DNA of 64,000 nucleotides, taken from the NCBI GenBank assembly GCA_003864495.1, contig ML133487.1:310001-374000 (forward strand), written 5' to 3'. The notes under the pieces are model-generated. The model was given only the letters and a program-made list of their open reading frames with translations. It did no database searches and was not told the origin of the DNA. The first letter of the stretch is position 1. The number at the start of each line of letters is the position of its first letter. Shown here piece after piece: positions 1-14,000 of the stretch. This DNA is from Nemopilema nomurai (lineage: Eukaryota; Cnidaria; Scyphozoa; Rhizostomeae; Rhizostomatidae). Both the position numbers and the translations under genes were made by a program.

Positions 1-1195
1 TAACCAACACATTTGATTTTGCGAATATCTTGAATACCGGCAGGAAAAGCCGCAAGATCAACGTCATCGAGACACTAATGACAATTACGAATCCGTCATC
101 GCCATGTTAGCAAAGGAGACTATGACTGGATGCATTGATGCACCAGATTCAGATCCACAAACGATAATGGACATTTGATATTGGCTTGGTTAAGAAGGTC
201 GAATCTCTCTAGACACAGAGTTGGAGAATTATCTTCAATTAAATTCGACGTAATTTGTACAGGTTGTCGTTAAGCTAAAGCAGCCGCAGTCAAAGAGGAA
301 GAGAGAGCAAACAATGACACTCTGAGATTTGAATAAGCCATTCCGCATAGTGTCTATTGCATTTAGAGACCTTTAGGGAATTAAGGACACGCGTTGACAT
401 AATAAATTGGTTAACAAGGGATGAATTCACGACATGATAGGATATAATGTCCTCATTATCAATGCGCTGGTCTACATAAACGTCTTGGAGTCATCAGTGA
501 CAGATAGGGTAACATAACGAAGCTCTTCTTGGTGCCGTTAAGCTGAGAACACCCAGGAAAACATCAACTAATACTCATGATGTTCTATATAGTATGGGAG
601 TCAAGTGACGAAACGTAAAATATATAAAGTATAATGCTAAATATATGTAATAGTCTGTCAAATTGAGCAAAAGCTGGTCTTTTATTTTTATATCGGTCCA
701 ACACTCAGGTCTGTGCCTTGCAGTCTCCCGTCACAGCTACCACTACAACGCTCTAAAACTTTTTTTACTACTAAAGGTGTTTGATTTTTTATAGTCATTT
801 CATACTTGCAGAAATGGCATATTCCAATATTGCTCTCTAAGGCATCCTTTTGCATCAGCGTGCATTTGTCCTTCACATTCATCTATTCTTCGAGTTTTTG
901 CACCAAACTGTCTCTATTTCCCACTGGACAGCATGTTTAATTGCTTCACATCAATCACGCCAGAGCCTTGCATATTTGTATGCAGTATGCCATTTTCTTT
1001 AGAACTTCACTGAAATCACCAACTGGAAGACAAGGCCTTCTAAAGGATCTTGTGAACATTGCAGAACCACGAGGTATCATGGATGACACTAAAAACGACA
1101 CAGGTATCACCAATGCATTACATTTGCCTTTCTTTAGAATTGAATTGTGGGCTGTGCACAGGGGCGCCTACCCTGGGGGGTCTAGGGGAGCTGCT

Positions 1196-1223
1196 GCCCC
1201 TCCTGCCCTCCTCCAGGAGGGGC
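1196..1223. repeat. GC-rich hairpin (10-bp stem)
   Basis: GCCCCTCCTG at 1196-1205 is followed after 8 bases by its perfect reverse complement CAGGAGGGGC at 1214-1223. It lies in a local GC island (about 1160-1235) inside AT-rich DNA. One arm recurs near 1681, so a repeat remnant is the simplest explanation. No transcript or function is implied. Confidence 0.5.
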
Positions 1224-4200
1224 AGAGGGGGCAAGAAGTGCTCTTAAATATACGACTTCTATGAAAAGATTATAGAACATTATAGAAATCTAGTTGATGA
1301 CAACTCCTTTCTGCGTCGGATTCTCCGAATCTTTCAGTGAGTAATAAAATGAAGGTAATAGTCAATAACAAAGCAAACAGCCCGGCACACAAGGCTTTAA
1401 TGATCCTGCAACCCCGGATTATTTAGACTTAATTTAGGTTTAGATTATTTAGACTTTGAAATCAGAATTTTCCAACCATTTAAATCACCATGATCATTTA
1501 AATTTCATAAACCAAGCGTTGCGAATAAAGCCAATTTGTACCCACTTGTATGGAGAATAGTGTCCAAATTGTATGGGTGGAATATACTAATATTTTATAA
1601 TGTACCAACACCCACTCCACCCCACGAATTTTCGATTATTTTAGTGGAAAAATTCTACGATTTGCCCTCAGCACCAACACTGCCCCTCCTGCCCTAATCT
1701 CCAGTAGGCTCCTCTGGCTGTGCATGTAATTTAATATCCTACATTCCCTGCCAAAACTAATCCTAGGTCCAATCTTATCGATATTATCTTATCAAGGTCC
1801 CGAAGCAATTTTCAATTCCTTTTCCATCTAATGCTGGGTTCAGCTTCGCTTTCCTAACTATCATTCAAGTCATATAAAATTTTATTTCTATAGCACAGAT
1901 CATACTTTTGGAAAGCTCAAGATTGCTTAAAGCTGTACTGCGACCTTGTAAATTAGCATAGTTATTCCTGATAGGCCTAATGATGACTGTATTTACCAAG
2001 TTCTAATATGTCGTCAATGCTTTGTCATTCTCTGCATTTGTTGATGCCAATCGTGTGGCTTTTGTGCTTTCAGTCTCTTGGCATTCATCCCAAGAGTCCA
2101 GAATGCCAGTGGTCTTAGCCTAATAATTATCACAGGTTTCGAAAGGATGTCCTGAATTGACAGTGACCAATTTAAAGAGTGGTTGGTGCTCCGCAATAAA
2201 AGCCTTTCATTCTTGAAAAACGGGCAAAAGACATCAAATGTTATTTTCTTTGTACTGATAGAATATCACAACATTTTGTCAAAAATAATAATGCCTTCAA
2301 TTTTACTTTTTGCAACGGGCTTCCATAATCTAATCACTTTAGTAACTAGCCAAAAGGGCCAACTCAAAGGAGTTAACATAGCGCAAGAGCATCTAGCTCC
2401 TTCAGCTTTCAACAAACTATTCATCTATCAGTCCCACTGGTGGTACCAACTTCAAAAAGCTGTTGAGCATGTTGATAGTCTAGAGACGCTAGTGATGTTT
2501 ACAATGATCCTCAAGGTGTGAAGGATGACTACTGAAATCAAATTGTATGACGTAATTGCCCACCCACTTGCGAGCCAAAGTGAGAAACAAAAAGTGACAG
2601 GTCAATCAATACCTCGGAGCCCCACGACCCCGGGAGTCGGAGGAGGGGGGATTTTTGAGCACGAGAGATACAGCTATAGTAAAACCTGTATTTTCTGCTT
2701 TTCAGCAATGCTATGAGCAACAAACACACTAGGAGACACTCTCTGAGTTGGGTCGGTCGAAGACAGGATTGTTCGAGACAGGTAAGAGTTTTTACTCTGT
2801 CTCTTTCAAATCTTGTCCTATATACATGCAATGTGTTTGTAGCGTATGCTTGTTCTAAAGGGTTCCCCTACAACATTTTTGTATCTTTTAATATCTTAGA
2901 GCTGAGTTGACCCTGTTTGTTAATGCAGCAATCGTTTATTTACTGTAACGTAAAAGACGTAGTCTGTTCTCCCTTTCCAACCTACGCCCCATGCTAATTA
3001 CATTACAGGGGGCTTAATCAGTTACAGCTTGTCTGTACGTTCAATAAAGTTTGGAATAGTGCATGATAATGTTGATTTGGTGTCCGATGGAAATGACGAA
3101 TAACTTTCTCCAAATAAGATCAAAGATGGCAGGGTTGATAGTGGCTGCACATTTGGGTCAAATTCTGCTAAAAAATTAGCTGTCTTGCATCTTCACATAA
3201 GATAGCTTATGTCAGAAGTACATCGAAACCTTGAAATCTTTTTATTCGACTGAAGAATGTTTATCAGAATTGATGCCTCATCTTTCCAGTGAGGCATTAG
3301 TGCCTTCGCACAACACCACCTCATACCACCTCATTCCTTCTAGTTATGGCATCGAATTCATAGCATTGCAGAGATACCATGTTTATTTTTAAACTGCGAC
3401 TGCGTTTCTTCTATTTTTAATTGCGTTTCGCTAGTTTTTCATGTCCCCCAAGTCTGTTATGAGATCCTTGGTCTTAGCGCACCGTGGATCTTTGTGTTTG
3501 GTAACGACAAACAGTGTGGTTGGATGCTCTTGCGCCAAGCCACGAGGCATCTTATATATAGCAATTGAACAAAGCATTTTTCTGCACCGAAGCTAACCAG
3601 CTTAGATGAAGTGTATTTCTATGCCACTTAGAAGGACCCTCTCAAATGAAATCTTTACGCCCAGCTATATTTGCAACCGGCATTGTTTATGGGAGTGAAC
3701 GTACGTGGGACTGCAAAGACCAAAGAAATTGCCCAGCTTTGTTGTGAGAAACCGAAATGAGGTACTTTAATATTACGCAAAACAAGAATGTCCTATTTGA
3801 TGGTTTCCTCCCTTTACCAGTGTGCCGCCATTGAAAGGAGGATGTTTTCTACAGAAAATGAACTTGTTCGTGATTAAGCTTCGGGCGCGCATAGATGCAT
3901 TAACAAACGCAAAGGCAACATGCCGCCTCCTTTACTCTCCTCCGTTCACGTTGCTTTACTCTTTTCCGTTGTCCTTATCCGTGCTTATCTACATTTCGGA
4001 TTTTTTGATGCTAATAAGGCTTCTGTTTGAAGCGGGCGCCTCGTTTTGGCGCCAGCCTTTCTACCGTTCGGGATGTAACCGCATATGTCATGGGTGCTTT
4101 TGCATGTAAGTAGCTTTGGCAAAGTCCTGGGCACGGATCTCAGAAATAGCGCGATTATGCGCTGAAAGGACGCCGACTTCTGTTGAACGGAGCACCAAAC

Positions 4201-4956
4201 TTTGTTAAGCTGTGGATCATTGCTGTGAGGTGTGAAGCTAAAAGCTTGCGTACCAACACGGGTTGGTATGAGCAGACACCGGTGAGAATGGCCAGTAGAT
4301 GAATCGACGGGTTGTAGCTTAGGCAACTGTGCACTATTGCTTGGAGGCAGAAGAAACCTCGATTGCCCATTGAATTTCCACACTGCCTTGGCACTGAATC
4401 CTTACACGTTATTTCACTGGAACTGCCAGTAACAGAAACGATGATTTCGAATATCGAGTACTCGAACATATGGGCGAGACAAAACATGTTTTCGCCAGTG
4501 TGATGATCATCACAGACAAAACCGTCTTTAAATATGCGTAAATCTTTGATGTGCGCTAAAAAGGCAGACCGTTATAGGAGAGGGGGATATCTGAACGGGG
4601 GAAGTAGATTTTGCTGTTGTGAAAACAAAATGTCAGAATAAAAACCGCATTATTGTGAGGTGAGCATGTTTTACAGTGCTTTTCTGTTCTCGAATATGTG
4701 CTATCTCTTCAATGAAATAATTAATAGGCCTTGAATTGATGAAGAGACTACCGACAGCCAATCAGCGATCACTTGTGCGTATTGTTTCGCTGGGATGAGC
4801 CTAACTGCCCTATTGTTCCCGGGCTGTCTTTCTTAGTAAAAGGCTCGCTGTTGGCTTCAACGGGTTTAATCGATAATTTCCAATGAAAAAACAACTCGAG
4901 TATAAACGGAGTAGCTGAATCGCATTTAATTAAGCTGTTTCACATTAAAGTCAGTG

Positions 4957-4963
4957 TATAAAA
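4957..4963 (+). promoter_or_regulatory. Candidate TATA box
   Basis: TATAAAA lies 116 bases upstream of the ATG at 5079. A TATA box here would start transcription near 4985-4990 and give a 5' UTR of about 90 bases with no intron. This is motif evidence only. Confidence 0.4.
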
Positions 4964-5078
4964 GAATTGTGTTGCAAGACGTTGGCTCAGAAACATAGCG
5001 CGCACTACGGTGAACAAAGCAAGCTCTCCGGCGGCCGATGTTGCATTGCGTAGCGAATTGCTCTGCACAAGTTTCAAG

Positions 5079-8000
5079 ATGGTTTTTGGCAGCAGTAGCA
5101 GCAGCTTGGTCGTTGTGACATTTTTTGTTGTACAACAGCTCGTGTTGGTTTTTTGTGGAAAGTCCGTCTCGCCGAGGTTTTCACTTGTGAGCAGATCGGT
5201 AAAAGTGGGTGACCCTTGGAAGGATCGCCTCTCCACGGCGTGGGAAGTGTTTCAGTCGTCTCCTTGCAAAAAACTGCAATACGGAGAGAACTGCACGGAA
5301 CTGAAGTCAAGGAAGAAGAGTCAAATGAACACCTATACTGCAGAGAGGGAAGTCGGGGCAAAGGCGCTGAAGACTGTTTTAGCCGAGCGCGTGAAAGGGC
5401 ACTTCAAGGACAGCGATGCTGTTTTGGTTCTCGATCCATACCCAGACGCTCACTTCGGACACACCATCATAGTGTTCCTCATCGAATTTGTCGCAAGTGC
5501 TAAAGAGTGCCAGAGAAGGGGCGTCTTTTTCACAACAGGTACATACGTTGATTTATTTGTAAAACATTTTTTTCATTGCCTCTTTCTGGCACTCCAACAT
5601 GCCAGCTACAATTCAATGTAAATATTAGCATATCTGTTATGTCTCTGTGAGCAATTTTAGCAGCATTGACCTCTTTCAAAACATACAAAAAATTACACTG
5701 TTTATCACGCTTTGTTTTCGGCTTTTATCGCCATTTGAATAAGGATGCAATCCCGTAAAATCGCCACCCCGTCACTCTTGGTTTTAACAAATCTGATTAT
5801 TTGTGGAGGCAGAATCCTGTTTCTCGGCTCGAACTGCTGCAAGCTGAGAATTGAATCTCTCTCGGCTTTGGTTTTGCAGGCCCGGATTGTCTCGGCCTGA
5901 ACTGATCACGGGAAAGGGCTTGTTTCGGAATCGTTTAATTTCCACGAAATAGAAAGAGCCTTTCGCTCTGACGAAACTGAGAACCGGCTAGAATAGAGAG
6001 CTTATAGCACGTTTTGAATGAGTGATTCACGTTTGATCTTGCCAATATACACATCACATTATAATGCATGGATAATGAATTATATGTGCTTTAACGATTG
6101 AGAAGTTTATCGACGTTTTGACGAAAATTGCCGAAATCTATTGCCGTACGCGTCCTCTGATCCTACGTGAATGTCCTAAGACCCTGATCTTGTTATTCAA
6201 ACAAAACAGGGACCAGTGTTGCGGTTATGACTAGTAATGGTGCCTTTATGAATAGTAATCGTGTATTTGGAAGTCGGAAATGGTACGGGGGAGGAGCACC
6301 GGATCGCGGACGGGAGCGCGGCCAGCAAAGACCGGTCGACCCGGCCAGGCCCTGCACACAAACCAAAGGGTGCGAAATAGCAAATGACGTCACAGGATGC
6401 CGAAATTAAAACCTGATCACCTCGTTACGTGAAAGCCGTTAGCTCGTGTTTGTTCTAATTAGTAGCGAAGCGACCTTCAAAGAAGAACAGGCAAATTTTT
6501 GTGTCGGTTACTAAAGGATCTCTCTTTCGGGTTTTTTCTGCAAACAAAGCTATAAAAATCAGCCTCAAATCTGTATACGTGTTTTTTAATGATATTGTAT
6601 GCTTTCAAGTGCGCGCTAGTAGTGCTGTAGTCGTATCCCATAGCATTCATGGGTATCATTGCGCATTTGCCGTTGTAGGGAATGGTAATAAAGAGTGCAT
6701 GCACATCGCCCAAACGAGAACGTGTAGAAACCGCATAGGCCATGGGAGGAAGGGGAGAAGAAGGTGCGAGATCAATTTCATTCCACTGGTACACACTGAA
6801 GGGGACATAAACATAACCCAGCGCTTGACCTGCCGATCTGGGCTGCAGGGTTTCGCCGCGTGCCCCGCCTTGGCAGGGAAGACTTTGACCAGGGGCAACG
6901 ACAAGTGCTCCAATTCCGGCAGATGCAGTAGCCAGAGCAGGGGGACCTACGGTGATCCCTTCCTTCGCTTCTTGTCCAAATGCGAAAGATGCGATTTCGC
7001 CGTGCTTGTCTCCGGTGGGTGGAATGTGTTGATGAACCAGAGACGGCATCTGGAGAACTTGAAAGATATGAGAAACTATTTAAAAAGCAAGGGCTTCCTT
7101 GAAAGAAACATGAAAGCCTTCTACGCCAACAACCGCTCCATCGACCGTGAGTATATCACCTTTTTCCCTTCAGTTCGTTTTTGTCTGCAGACTTTTCTGC
7201 ACAACAACACCTAATAAGTCTTGCCTATCACTGTCAGCAAAAGCGGCTCCTCTAAACGATATCTTCGCCAATTCTTCCAGTCAGTTAGTTAGTCAGTCAG
7301 TCAGTCAATACATCTTCCATTGCACGCACTGATCTATTCATTAGAGCAATTATTATATGACTTGTATCTTTGATGCATATATTTTAACTATTACAGTTCG
7401 TCAATGCTTAGGCCTTTCTGGTCCTCCAGGTAAAGGCTTTTACGTTTACTGAGACCGTTGTTTCGAAGGAGAACATGGTCATTGGCAACATGGCAGTCTG
7501 CCTTAGGGTAGCGTCTCAAAGATCGTAAATGCATGATGTGTCTCTTGATAAAATAGGGTTGTTTGCGCTTCAGGGCTTGCACATGATCATCAAATCGAGT
7601 TCAACATCTCTTTTAAACATATAAGCAGTCAACCGATGGCGAAGCTTTATGAGTAAAATATACATCTTTTGCGGGTGTGTCTTAGATTGGTTTTTCAACT
7701 CGTGCAAAGTGATGACCTCGGTCAATTGATAATTAAGAAATTGGAAATTATATGATTGATAGAAAAGCTCGAATTTCTTCCTCCGTTTAATGCTTTGTTA
7801 AGTGCCTTCATTGAGTTCTATAAGATAGCAGAGATGTAAAACCGGACTATGTTATTAAGGTGGAGGTTGGTGGAGCGGGGTGGTATCGAACAATTCGTTT
7901 TTTCTGTCCATGCGTAGGAAAATTGGGGTGGGAGCTGAACTATACGAAAACAAGAATGGGTCATGGGGAGTTGTACAACCCTGAAAATCGAACATAGGAA

Positions 8001-11000
8001 TGAGATAGATAGTGGAGCACGTGGCTATGAAATCACAGTACAAATGTAACAAACAAGACATAGATTCAGCTTTCAGTGTGGGTAGAAGAGAGCTGAGAAT
8101 GGACAGGTCCATTTCAGGCACAAAGCTGAATGTGCAACTTGCTATTGCAAAACAAGGCTGGTTGTACGATTGGACGGTGATTTGGACGTAGGTCCCACAC
8201 GTTGCACTGGATCGGCTTGAATAGGAGAGGCATAACCGCCGTTATGCTTTGAGCTCCACCGTTAAAACGAATCCTCTTACGAAGTGGATGTCTAAGCCCA
8301 CAGTCGAATGCTTACTATTGACAAATGATTTGCCAGCACGTACGTAGAGAAGAAGGGATTCTTTGCCGTATTAAGAGTTTATTTGTGAAGAGCAAATCTG
8401 CACTTTGCCTCTGTTGGACTATAGTAGCAAGGATGGAAAGCTCTTTTGCTTGTTAATCAACATAATTAACAGCTTTTAAAGGAACGGATTTTCTTTCATG
8501 TCTGTGTTATGTATAAGCGAGGGCTAAATGGGCATGCAGTCAAAGTTGCTTAAGAAGTAATCGTCTGATCACACAAATTACGCTTTCTTGAGGAATCAAT
8601 GTTACTCATTCGACACCCCAGAGAGACTTTTTATCCAAAATAGATCAAGCTAAAATGTGTTTACGATTCAAAACTAATTTTCGTGCTGGCTTCTCCAGGC
8701 TTTGTTCAATACACTGTGAATTATTCTGTCGGGGAGCGTATCAGTTTCAGCCCCCTATTGAGAGCTGGTTGGGGATGACGTTTCTTAACATGCCGTTGTC
8801 TTTTCGATCTTGAGAGCTTGGCTTTTTCTGAGGAAGCGACCCCAAGAACGATTGTGCTCTTTGCATATATGCTCTGTTGGATTGCACCATTTTCCTTTTT
8901 TCATTCCGACCGAACTTTGAATGGCTACGCTGAACTTCCTCAACCGATAACTTCTCCAAACGACCTTCACTGTGCAGGCCCAATGTTTTCGAGTAGATCA
9001 GAGGAGCCGCGCTGTGGCAAGGAAAGGGAGCAGTGCATTGCTAATACTATGACATATCCTTGAAACCAGACGATAGGAAACGATTCCCATTCAAGCAGTT
9101 GAAAATGCCCAACAGAAGGAAATAAATGAAATATTTTCACGTATTCTGTGTTGCACTTAAAGCATGCCAAAATCAACACGATATTCACATTAAACCACAT
9201 GGCATCTTCCTTAGCATTTGAAACGACACCAAGACCTGACTAGATTTCCTCTTCAGAGAAACTTGCATATTCCCTCTTGCGAACTTTGGTGATAAGCAGC
9301 AAAAGTCCACATTCTTGTCAACTGACATTTGAATGAGCTTCTCTCTATACACCTCGCTGCTTCTCAATGACATTCAACGAGCTTTTTTCCTCATCCACCC
9401 CGCTCATCTATTTCCTTACATCGATTGCAGTTTATGACTCAATTTAGTCTCACAGTGCCCTACTATCTATCCATTAACCTTATTTTGTGAGATTGTCTGC
9501 TTTTAAATGAACCCTCTTTACTTTTTGTTAGTTTTTAAACGTGAGTAGTCTCGGTAGTTCGTTATTAATCTTTATATTGAGAAAAAACCAACACGATAAC
9601 AATTTCATTCGCCTCTCAATTTTCACCTGATTCGAGCGGGGGAAAGTGATTTTTGAGGGAAAACGCAGCAGTCAACTATGGTCAATTTTTGTCTGTCATC
9701 AACTCAGTTGGTATTGCTTAAAACGCAAGAAATCACCTGAAAATATCAGTCTTACGGCATGTTTTATTCATCAGGAAGAGAGATTGTAGCTCAGCTAATG
9801 TCTTCCTTGCATTCCTGGCGATTTAATGTTGTAAAAGTCAATAGGATTAAGTCATCTTGGAAGAAGATCTAGACAAATCTTCTTTCCCTTGTTGTGTAGA
9901 TTCCCCTACTGATGTGTTTAGAATGTGTATCTTTCACTTAAGTCTGTTCGGCTCATGCCGTTGGATCGAGTCAACCTTATAAGAGCATTTTGATGGGTTT
10001 TAATGTAGGGTGCTTGTTTTTCAAGATCTTTTTAGGCGTTGTTGAATTTTCGGTCATATGATAAGCGATTACTGCATTATCTGAAGCCGGCCGAAGTTGC
10101 CGAGCCAAACTTGCTTCGGCCATCTTTTAGATGATTACTCAAACTTTAATAAGAGCTTTTCTTTTGCCTTGTGGTTTTTCAGATCTTAGCGAAGATGATT
10201 GGAAATAATTGACTATATTCGTTGTTTTCAGCTTGAAACTGGGCGTACAGCAATTCCGCTTTTGATGCGGTGTGTACATCTGTTTCTAATAATTAGAGCA
10301 ATCTTTTACCAGCGTCATGAGAAGCTCTAATGTAATTAGAGTCAATATACGACAGTCGAAATGCTACGTCTACTATTTCAAAACAGTTGTATGTCCTCTA
10401 TCCTTTATTGTCACCTGCCAGAAACGCAGTAGAGAGGCGTTGTAGGCAACTGGTTCAAATGTAGCTGAGGTGTTAGCATATTTCCTCCTCATAGTCTCTT
10501 GATATGGAGCACTGACACATGTGACATCCACAATAGAAACATATATGCAAATAACGTCTCGATCTTGCTTTTTCTTATTAGCTTGTACCCTCTTTGTACC
10601 CACTGCTACACCACTGATACCTCTATGAAAGTGTCACCACATGAGATAAAACACATTCATGGAATGCTTCTTTGCTAGTGTTTCAGAATGTTTTCTCTCA
10701 ATACCACATGCTACCACGCGCTCAGAAATGTTTAGCAAGTCTTAACGAATCTCTTTGGTGTGCCTCCATTGCTTGAGATTGCTTCTTTTCCTTCTTATTC
10801 CTTTGCTCTGTATTCTTGTTTGTACGAACCAAATTATCTCTCAGGAAAGTGTTTGCATGTCGGTACATATTCATGTTTGATGTTTGTAAATATCAGCTAT
10901 GAGAGAAATTAATAGTTCCTTTCCTACGTAATAAATCACAATGTTTGAAAGCAAAGCGAATTGTAGCTCATGCTATCAAGCTATCAGGATTGATTTGAGA

Positions 11001-14000
11001 GATATCTAAAATCTGTTTTTAGCAAATACTTTTGGCTTTCTGATCTAGTCTTTTAGCGCACAGTTTTGTTCCGTGACGTAATACTGTTGCTGGTTGTACA
11101 CCTACCGGCAACTAGAGGGTTTGTTTAAAAGTCCCACGATTTCATGCCAGTCGGTTGAAAGTTAATCAAACCCTTCTGTTTGAAACTGCAATTTCCACTC
11201 TTTTCAGTCTCTTACTAGCTTGCTTTTACGAGCGCCAAGTGCTCCTGCACTGGCGTCACTACCTCTATTACATTTGAAGGCAAAGTCAACGAAGAGATGT
11301 GAAACATTTCAAAGTAGTTTTACTGCACATCATCCCAAAAGACTGCCTATGTAGACAAACTCGCCGTGCGCATGTGCAGGCCGGTGTAGCCCCGGGGTTG
11401 TGCAAGCGGACCCTTGACAGCCAAGATGACTTTCGGCTGTTTGCGGATTCGGAGTTTGCAGTGGGTTGGGTTGCAAATTTCGGTCATATCTCTGCTTGAA
11501 AAACATGTATAAGAAATTGCTCTACTCTCGTAAGCAGAATGCCAAAATCCCAGACCGCTAATCAACTTTGATTGAGAGGATTAGCTTTTTTCAAACTCAT
11601 ACCAACAATATAAATATAAGTAAGCAAAAAGGGAAAATAATGCAATGATGTCGTGTTTTTCACTCCTCTTAGCTTTCCCGCCCGCGAGTTAGTCAGCCCA
11701 TGGAAAAATTTCTTGCAACCTTCCGAATTGAAAAGCCACGATAGTGTGACCTCGAACTTGCAAATGAAAAGTGTTGTTCCTAATTTTTTACGAAATTAAA
11801 CTTTTCTTCGCAATATGACGCGTGACATTTACTTGGTCGCGAACAAAAAGGCCGCCAGCAAAACTGTGTCCTTCGGCATGGGTTGAACTGGGGCTCGCAC
11901 GCAGCAACAGGCTCGGATGATATGCCAGCACAATGGCCGTTGCATTTGTCGGGCCCCTTAATTAGTTGGATCAGGGCGCACTGAAATTCCGACAATTGAT
12001 TGCGCCCGGATGGGAAAAATGATCACGCGGACCTTGATGCTCGTAGTATCGCCGAGTGTCTTTGATCCTGCGCAGCAAGGCTGTCCTGCGGGGCCCACGA
12101 CCCAATATGGCGGACAGCTAAAAGCCAGCTCTTGAATATCGTTAACAACGATAGCGCACAAAGCGATGCCTATTTATCATCTCTTTACTCCGTCTGCATT
12201 GCTTTCCATATCAAAACATTCATCCTTTCGTTAGCAAGGGTCGTTTTCTTTAGTTCACTTTACAGCAGTATACACAGTACAGCCACAAAGCTGTATATTT
12301 TATTGATCTCCTTTGCGTCTTCAAACTTTCAGTATGCATCTGCTTAAAGCCAAAAGGTTTCCCTCTATTTTTCCCTAAGCTTAAATCTTGATTATACGTT
12401 GCACCCATTTGCCATTTTCAGAATTATTGCTTCCAAATTCTCACGCCAGAGGCAGAATTATAAAAGTAATTATAGATCTACTTGGAAAACCAACAAAATT
12501 TGGGCGTTCTTTATGATGAATAGTGAAAAATGAGCAGTAGGTAATGGCAATTACAAGTACCATAAATCTAGGTTCTCCGGAAATGTAAAAACTGGTGAAG
12601 GCATTTGCTATGCGACAGTTAATGTTAGACTGACAATTTGATTTGAGTTGATTTGATTAGAGAGCTTTTTTCTAAACAAACCTACAAGATGATTAGGCTA
12701 CTAGTTGATGACGAATAAACGTGTGAACGGATATGGCTTGAAACATGCAAAATTCGTGTGTTTCGAGTGACCTTGTTAGTGGACAAGGCAGGGCTTTATA
12801 GACCTGACCACTCCCTTCGCAAGCCAAACATGACTGCTGTCCTAGAAACGTTGCTTTCGACCACTGAGGCTCTGCAGACTGTCATGGTCTGAATCTCCAG
12901 AGCTCCCACGAAGCAAGATATTGCTAGACAGATTACGGATTGAAACAGTTTATAGATAGGCTGCTGTGCTTTTTGTTACACTCTAAACCGTATTGGGTCC
13001 CTTTATGAAAGAAAAATTTGGAGTTTGAAATTCATGCTATTCCTCAAAATAAAGAGATTATGATAAAACTAATTCATTCCCTGGAACAGTGAGTTTTTAA
13101 AAGCGAAGCCTCTACTTAAAGGCATCTTGGATTTTCATTCAAAAACGAATTTTGTTCAGTTGAAAAAGTATTAGCTAAGATCAGTGAGTTAAGATGACAT
13201 TGAATATTTAGTATCTCGAAACCATTTCGTAGTAACTATAATCTGCAGAATTAATTACTCTTTATATGCAAATGGAGAGCAGATTTTGTAAATAACTGGC
13301 TCCAACCGTTCTTTTTCCTAAAGATTTGTTAAAAATGCAAAAGTCATGGCATTTTAAGAAGGACAGAGAGCTAAAATCTTGAATTGTGTTTGATTCTAGT
13401 TGACAAGAACAAAAGCACAAAGGACACAGTGCCCGCCACGGAAGCTGGGGGAATATTGAGTCACATCGGAGACATATGCAAAATATCATCCGAATGCGTT
13501 GATTCTTTTGTTATATATCTCAATGGGCCTACGCTAATGAACGGAAACATGTTGCTATGGGACAGAAACAGAGATGGCGTGGCAGACGGCACCGAGATAT
13601 TGAAAGTGAGGCAGTTGCTAGGGACACTTGAAGACTGCAATGCATCATGGATCACAATAATAGCAGACCAAAATTATGCAGGACACCTGATAGATCGAAT
13701 CAGAGACCTCCGAAGCAGGCATGCCAACAAAGTGTTTGAAAAGATCTCAGTGTACGCGTCGTCTACAAAACGCAGTTACACTTGGGACCGTACTTTCACC
13801 AGACTTTGGATTGCTAGAGATAACATGTGGTTTCAAAAGAATCAAACTGGAATAGCGAGAAAAACGAGAGAGGTTTACAAGGTAAATTGGTGGCTCAGAA
13901 AATTTAGCCTGCCGCTGTGATTTGCATACAAATGTTTATTTCACTAGGAATAATTGATTTTGCTACTGCCAGCTAAGATTTCAAGCTAAAAACAAAGTGA

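Larger units (their letters stand above)
1..5078. other. Gene-poor upstream region
   Basis: I find no convincing gene on either strand here. Open frames are short (the longest is 132 codons, minus strand 3985-4383), lack splice-consistent neighbours and show no recognisable domain. Visible content is AT-rich DNA with a GC-rich hairpin near 1196-1223, and a partial recurrence of its arm (CTGCCCCTCCTGCCCT, near 1193 and near 1680), which hints at remnants of a non-coding repeat. The last 120 bases contain the likely promoter of the gene that starts at 5079. Confidence 0.5.

Noticed and set aside
2538..2831. 97-codon minus-strand frame
   Set aside because: It runs over a GC-rich non-coding patch with a repeat-like appearance; there is no homology or splice context.
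3985..4487. Minus-strand open frames of 110 and 132 codons in the upstream region
   Set aside because: No domain, no phase-compatible neighbouring exons, and they overlap each other in different frames.
6477..7049. 190-codon open frame on the minus strand
   Set aside because: It is antisense to the second exon of the secreted C13-like gene; the plus strand has consistent phases, donor and domain sense, while the minus frame has no recognisable motif.
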